A stretch of DNA of 6,745 nt. Origin: Methanobacterium sp. Its GTDB lineage: Archaea; Methanobacteriota; Methanobacteria; Methanobacteriales; Methanobacteriaceae. The stretch covers positions 6,059 to 12,803 of the forward strand of contig PMMY01000300.1 in the NCBI GenBank assembly GCA_003162655.1, in the 5' to 3' direction. Below the pieces are notes generated by a model that searched no databases, had not been told where the DNA came from, and was given only the letters and a program-made list of their open reading frames with translations. Each line of letters begins with the position of its first letter. Within the stretch, counting starts at the first letter, position 1. A program made the position numbers and the translations under genes. Below are positions 5,367 through 6,745 of this stretch, piece by piece.

Positions 5367-5384
5367 TTGAAGCGATTATTTTAA
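5367..5384 (+). CDS. Possible 5-codon leader ORF in the amt2 leader (TTG start)
   Basis: GGAGGA at 5355-5360 is six bases before TTG 5367, a spacing as good as that of real genes here, but the frame ends after five codons at TAA 5382-5384. Translation of so short a frame would matter only as regulation, or the site may be a ribosome-standby or decayed start. Very uncertain. Confidence 0.15.
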   Translation: MKRLF

Positions 5385-5401
5385 TATTTAAGAGGAAAAT
5401 T

Positions 5402-5431
5402 ATGCTCATTATAAAAAAAATAGGATTATAA
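5402..5431 (+). CDS. Possible 9-codon leader ORF in the amt2 leader
   Basis: ATG 5402 opens MLIIKKIGL and stops at TAA 5429-5431. The bases before it, GAGGAAAATT then ATG, are identical to those before the real amt2 start at 5488, so ribosomes could load here. It may be a leader peptide or the relic of a small duplication of the amt2 start region. Confidence 0.25.
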   Translation: MLIIKKIGL

Positions 5432-5475
5432 TAAATTTAAATTATCAAAATAGCTTTAGAATTAATAAATTATTT

Positions 5476-5481
5476 AGGAGG
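5476..5481 (+). promoter_or_regulatory. amt2 ribosome binding site
   Basis: AGGAGG lies six bases before ATG 5488, and the resulting N-terminus aligns with Amt1, so the start is firm. Confidence 0.8.
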
Positions 5482-5487
5482 AAAATT

Positions 5488-6714
5488 ATGGATCCAACAG
5501 CTCTCAACTCTGGTGATACAGCGTGGATGCTCACCGCTACAGCCTTAGTAATGCTTATGACCGTTCCAGGAGTAGCATTATACTATGGAGGTCTGGTGAA
5601 AAAAGAAAACGTTTTAAACACCCTATTCATGTCACTTATAGCTTTCTCAATTACAAGTGTTATATGGGTTATATATGCATATCAACTTGCATTCGGAACT
5701 GATGTAGGAGGATTTATTGGCAATGGAGCGAATTTGTTCTTTAATGGAATAAGTTCAGCTACACTAGCTCCGTTGGCACCGACTATACCGATAACAATTT
5801 ATGCAGCATTTGAATTAGTATTTGCAGCCATTACAGTTGCTCTTATATCTGGTGCTGTGGTTGGTAGAATGAAATTTAAAGCATGGCTCGCATTTGTGCC
5901 ATTATGGGTTACTTTAGTATATGTTCCAATATCTCACTGGGTGTGGGGTGGAGGATGGTTAGCCAAATTAGGTGCTCTTGACTTCGCCGGAGGTACAGTT
6001 GTACACCTTAACTGTGGTATAGCCGCATTAGTCCTCTGTATATATTTAGGCACAAGAAAAGATACAAGTTTACTACCTCATAACTTAGGATACTCGGTAA
6101 TCGGGGCTGCGTTATTATGGTTTGGTTGGTTTGGTTTCAACGCTGGATCAGCACTTACAGCCGGAGGATTAGCTTCATCAGCCTTTTTAGTAACTAACAC
6201 AGCAACAGCTGCCGGTATGATATCTTGGATGATAATAGACATCTTAAAAACTGGAAAACCTACTGTTCTTGGTGCAATAACTGGTGCAGTATGTGGTTTA
6301 GTAGCTATTACTCCAGCTTCAGGTTTTGTTACCGTAGCTGGTTCGTTAGTAATAGGATTCGCTACATCATTCTTCTCATATTATGCAATGACATGGTTAA
6401 AACCACGCTTTGGATATGATGATTCGCTTGATGTATTTGCTGTGCATGGTATTTCTGGATTATGGGGAGCACTAGCAACAGGTTTATTTGCTGCACCTAT
6501 CATAAATTCATTAGGAGTAGGTTTATTCTACGGTAATCCTATGCAGATGGTATGGCAATTAATCGATGTTGGAACAGTTGTTGTATGGTCTGGTGGTTGG
6601 ACATTAGTCCTGGCGTACGTAATAGACAAAACCATTGGTTTAAGAGTAGAGCCAAAACAAGAAACTGAGGGACTTGACATTACCTTACATGAAGAGTCAG
6701 GTTACAGAATATAA
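5488..6714 (+). CDS. amt: Ammonium transporter Amt2
   Basis: Second Amt/Mep/Rh-family ammonium channel, 408 residues, with about eleven membrane segments. The conserved set is complete: D165 in DFAGGTVVH, pore histidines H173 and H320 at the same numbers as in Amt1, [15 protein letters not shown], and the tail [15 protein letters not shown] ending HEESGYRI for GlnK contact. It aligns with Amt1 almost without gaps, and well over half the residues are identical by eye. Differences cluster in the outer loops (about residues 75-100) and in the last membrane segments, where Amt2 has a [16 protein letters not shown] stretch. The gene ends in tandem stops (TAATAA), and a second glnK begins 18 bases later, so the two are surely co-transcribed. 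The exact NrpR-type operator suggests tighter nitrogen control than amt1. Different affinity from Amt1 is possible but cannot be read from the sequence. Confidence 0.95.
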   Translation: MDPTALNSGDTAWMLTATALVMLMTVPGVALYYGGLVKKENVLNTLFMSLIAFSITSVIWVIYAYQLAFGTDVGGFIGNGANLFFNGISSATLAPLAPTIPITIYAAFELVFAAITVALISGAVVGRMKFKAWLAFVPLWVTLVYVPISHWVWGGGWLAKLGALDFAGGTVVHLNCGIAALVLCIYLGTRKDTSLLPHNLGYSVIGAALLWFGWFGFNAGSALTAGGLASSAFLVTNTATAAGMISWMIIDILKTGKPTVLGAITGAVCGLVAITPASGFVTVAGSLVIGFATSFFSYYAMTWLKPRFGYDDSLDVFAVHGISGLWGALATGLFAAPIINSLGVGLFYGNPMQMVWQLIDVGTVVVWSGGWTLVLAYVIDKTIGLRVEPKQETEGLDITLHEESGYRI

Positions 6715-6721
6715 TAAGTGT

Positions 6722-6727
6722 GAGGTG
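6722..6727 (+). promoter_or_regulatory. Ribosome binding site of the gene after amt2
   Basis: GAGGTG five bases before ATG 6733, the same site and context as before glnK1. It supports a true start cut by the window edge. Confidence 0.7.
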
Positions 6728-6732
6728 TTATT

Positions 6733-6745
6733 ATGAAAGAAATAA
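6733..6745 (+). CDS. glnK: Start of a second PII gene (probable GlnK2), 3'-partial
   Basis: Only MKEI is visible before the window ends. Identification as GlnK rests on context: it follows amt2 as glnK1 follows amt1, has the same TGAGGTG leader, and MKEI resembles the usual PII opening (MKRI, MKKI). Four residues alone prove nothing. Confidence 0.6.

Larger units (their letters stand above)
5163..5487 (+). other. glnK1-amt2 intergenic region with the amt2 promoter and long leader
   Basis: 325 bases without a main gene. It holds T-tracts closing glnK1, then a BRE/TATA promoter (5246-5260), the shared element with an exact GGAA-N6-TTCC (5276-5305), and a leader of about 205 bases. In the leader are four successive Shine-Dalgarno-like sites (AGGTGA 5326-5331, GGAGGA 5355-5360, GAGGA 5392-5396, AGGAGG 5476-5481), the last serving amt2. 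I see no larger reading frame. Confidence 0.65.

Noticed and set aside
6225..6419. Second plus-strand frame inside amt2
   Set aside because: Lies wholly within a conserved Amt reading frame; its W/C/S-rich product is typical of a shifted frame.
1..6745. CRISPR array, tRNA, rRNA, insertion sequence or defence genes
   Set aside because: No regularly spaced repeats, no cloverleaf or rRNA-like stretch, no transposase-like frame and no terminal inverted repeats were seen on either strand.

Overview
The window looks like chromosomal DNA of a hydrogenotrophic methanogen, most likely a Methanobacteriales (Methanobacterium-like) euryarchaeon. The reasons are an archaeal-type ferredoxin-fused glutamate synthase, a ferredoxin/FrhB-family protein directly before it, linked amt-glnK genes, archaeal TATA boxes, strong GGAGG/GAGGTG ribosome binding sites, T-tract ends in place of hairpin terminators, and AT-rich spacers. 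The genus is inference; the archaeal methanogen assignment is firmer.

Layout. (1) Positions 1-2200, plus strand: the end of a nitrogen-assimilation operon. A ferredoxin/FrhB-N-domain protein, whose frame is open from the left edge, is followed one base later by archaeal glutamate synthase (best start TTG 689). A T-rich end follows. (2) 2275-2784, minus strand: a 169-residue protein I do not recognise, convergent with glutamate synthase. (3) 3035-3196, plus strand: a 53-residue protein with two predicted membrane helices and a near-ideal ribosome binding site, closed by a T-tract. (4) 3221-6745, plus strand: two successive amt-glnK units. Amt1 (3531-4763) is followed by GlnK1 (4824-5162) and a T-tract. 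Amt2 (5488-6714) is followed 18 bases later by the first four codons of a second glnK-like gene cut by the right edge.

How it fits together. Amt proteins bring in ammonium, PII/GlnK proteins gate them according to 2-oxoglutarate and ATP/ADP, and glutamate synthase with glutamine synthetase (not in the window) assimilates the nitrogen. The most informative non-coding signal is shared by the two amt genes. Each has a TATA box, then a common 30-base element starting AATTATATCGGAA at the predicted transcription start, then a long leader (roughly 175 bases for amt1, roughly 205 for amt2). At amt2 the element contains an exact GGAA-N6-TTCC, the operator known for the methanogen nitrogen repressor NrpR. 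At amt1 it is GGAA-N6-TGCC. The same element can also fold as a 9-bp stem with a 3-base loop. Both leaders hold mini-ORFs, and the amt2 leader holds several successive Shine-Dalgarno-like sites. These leaders are the best candidates for undescribed regulation here. I saw no mobile element, CRISPR array, tRNA or rRNA.
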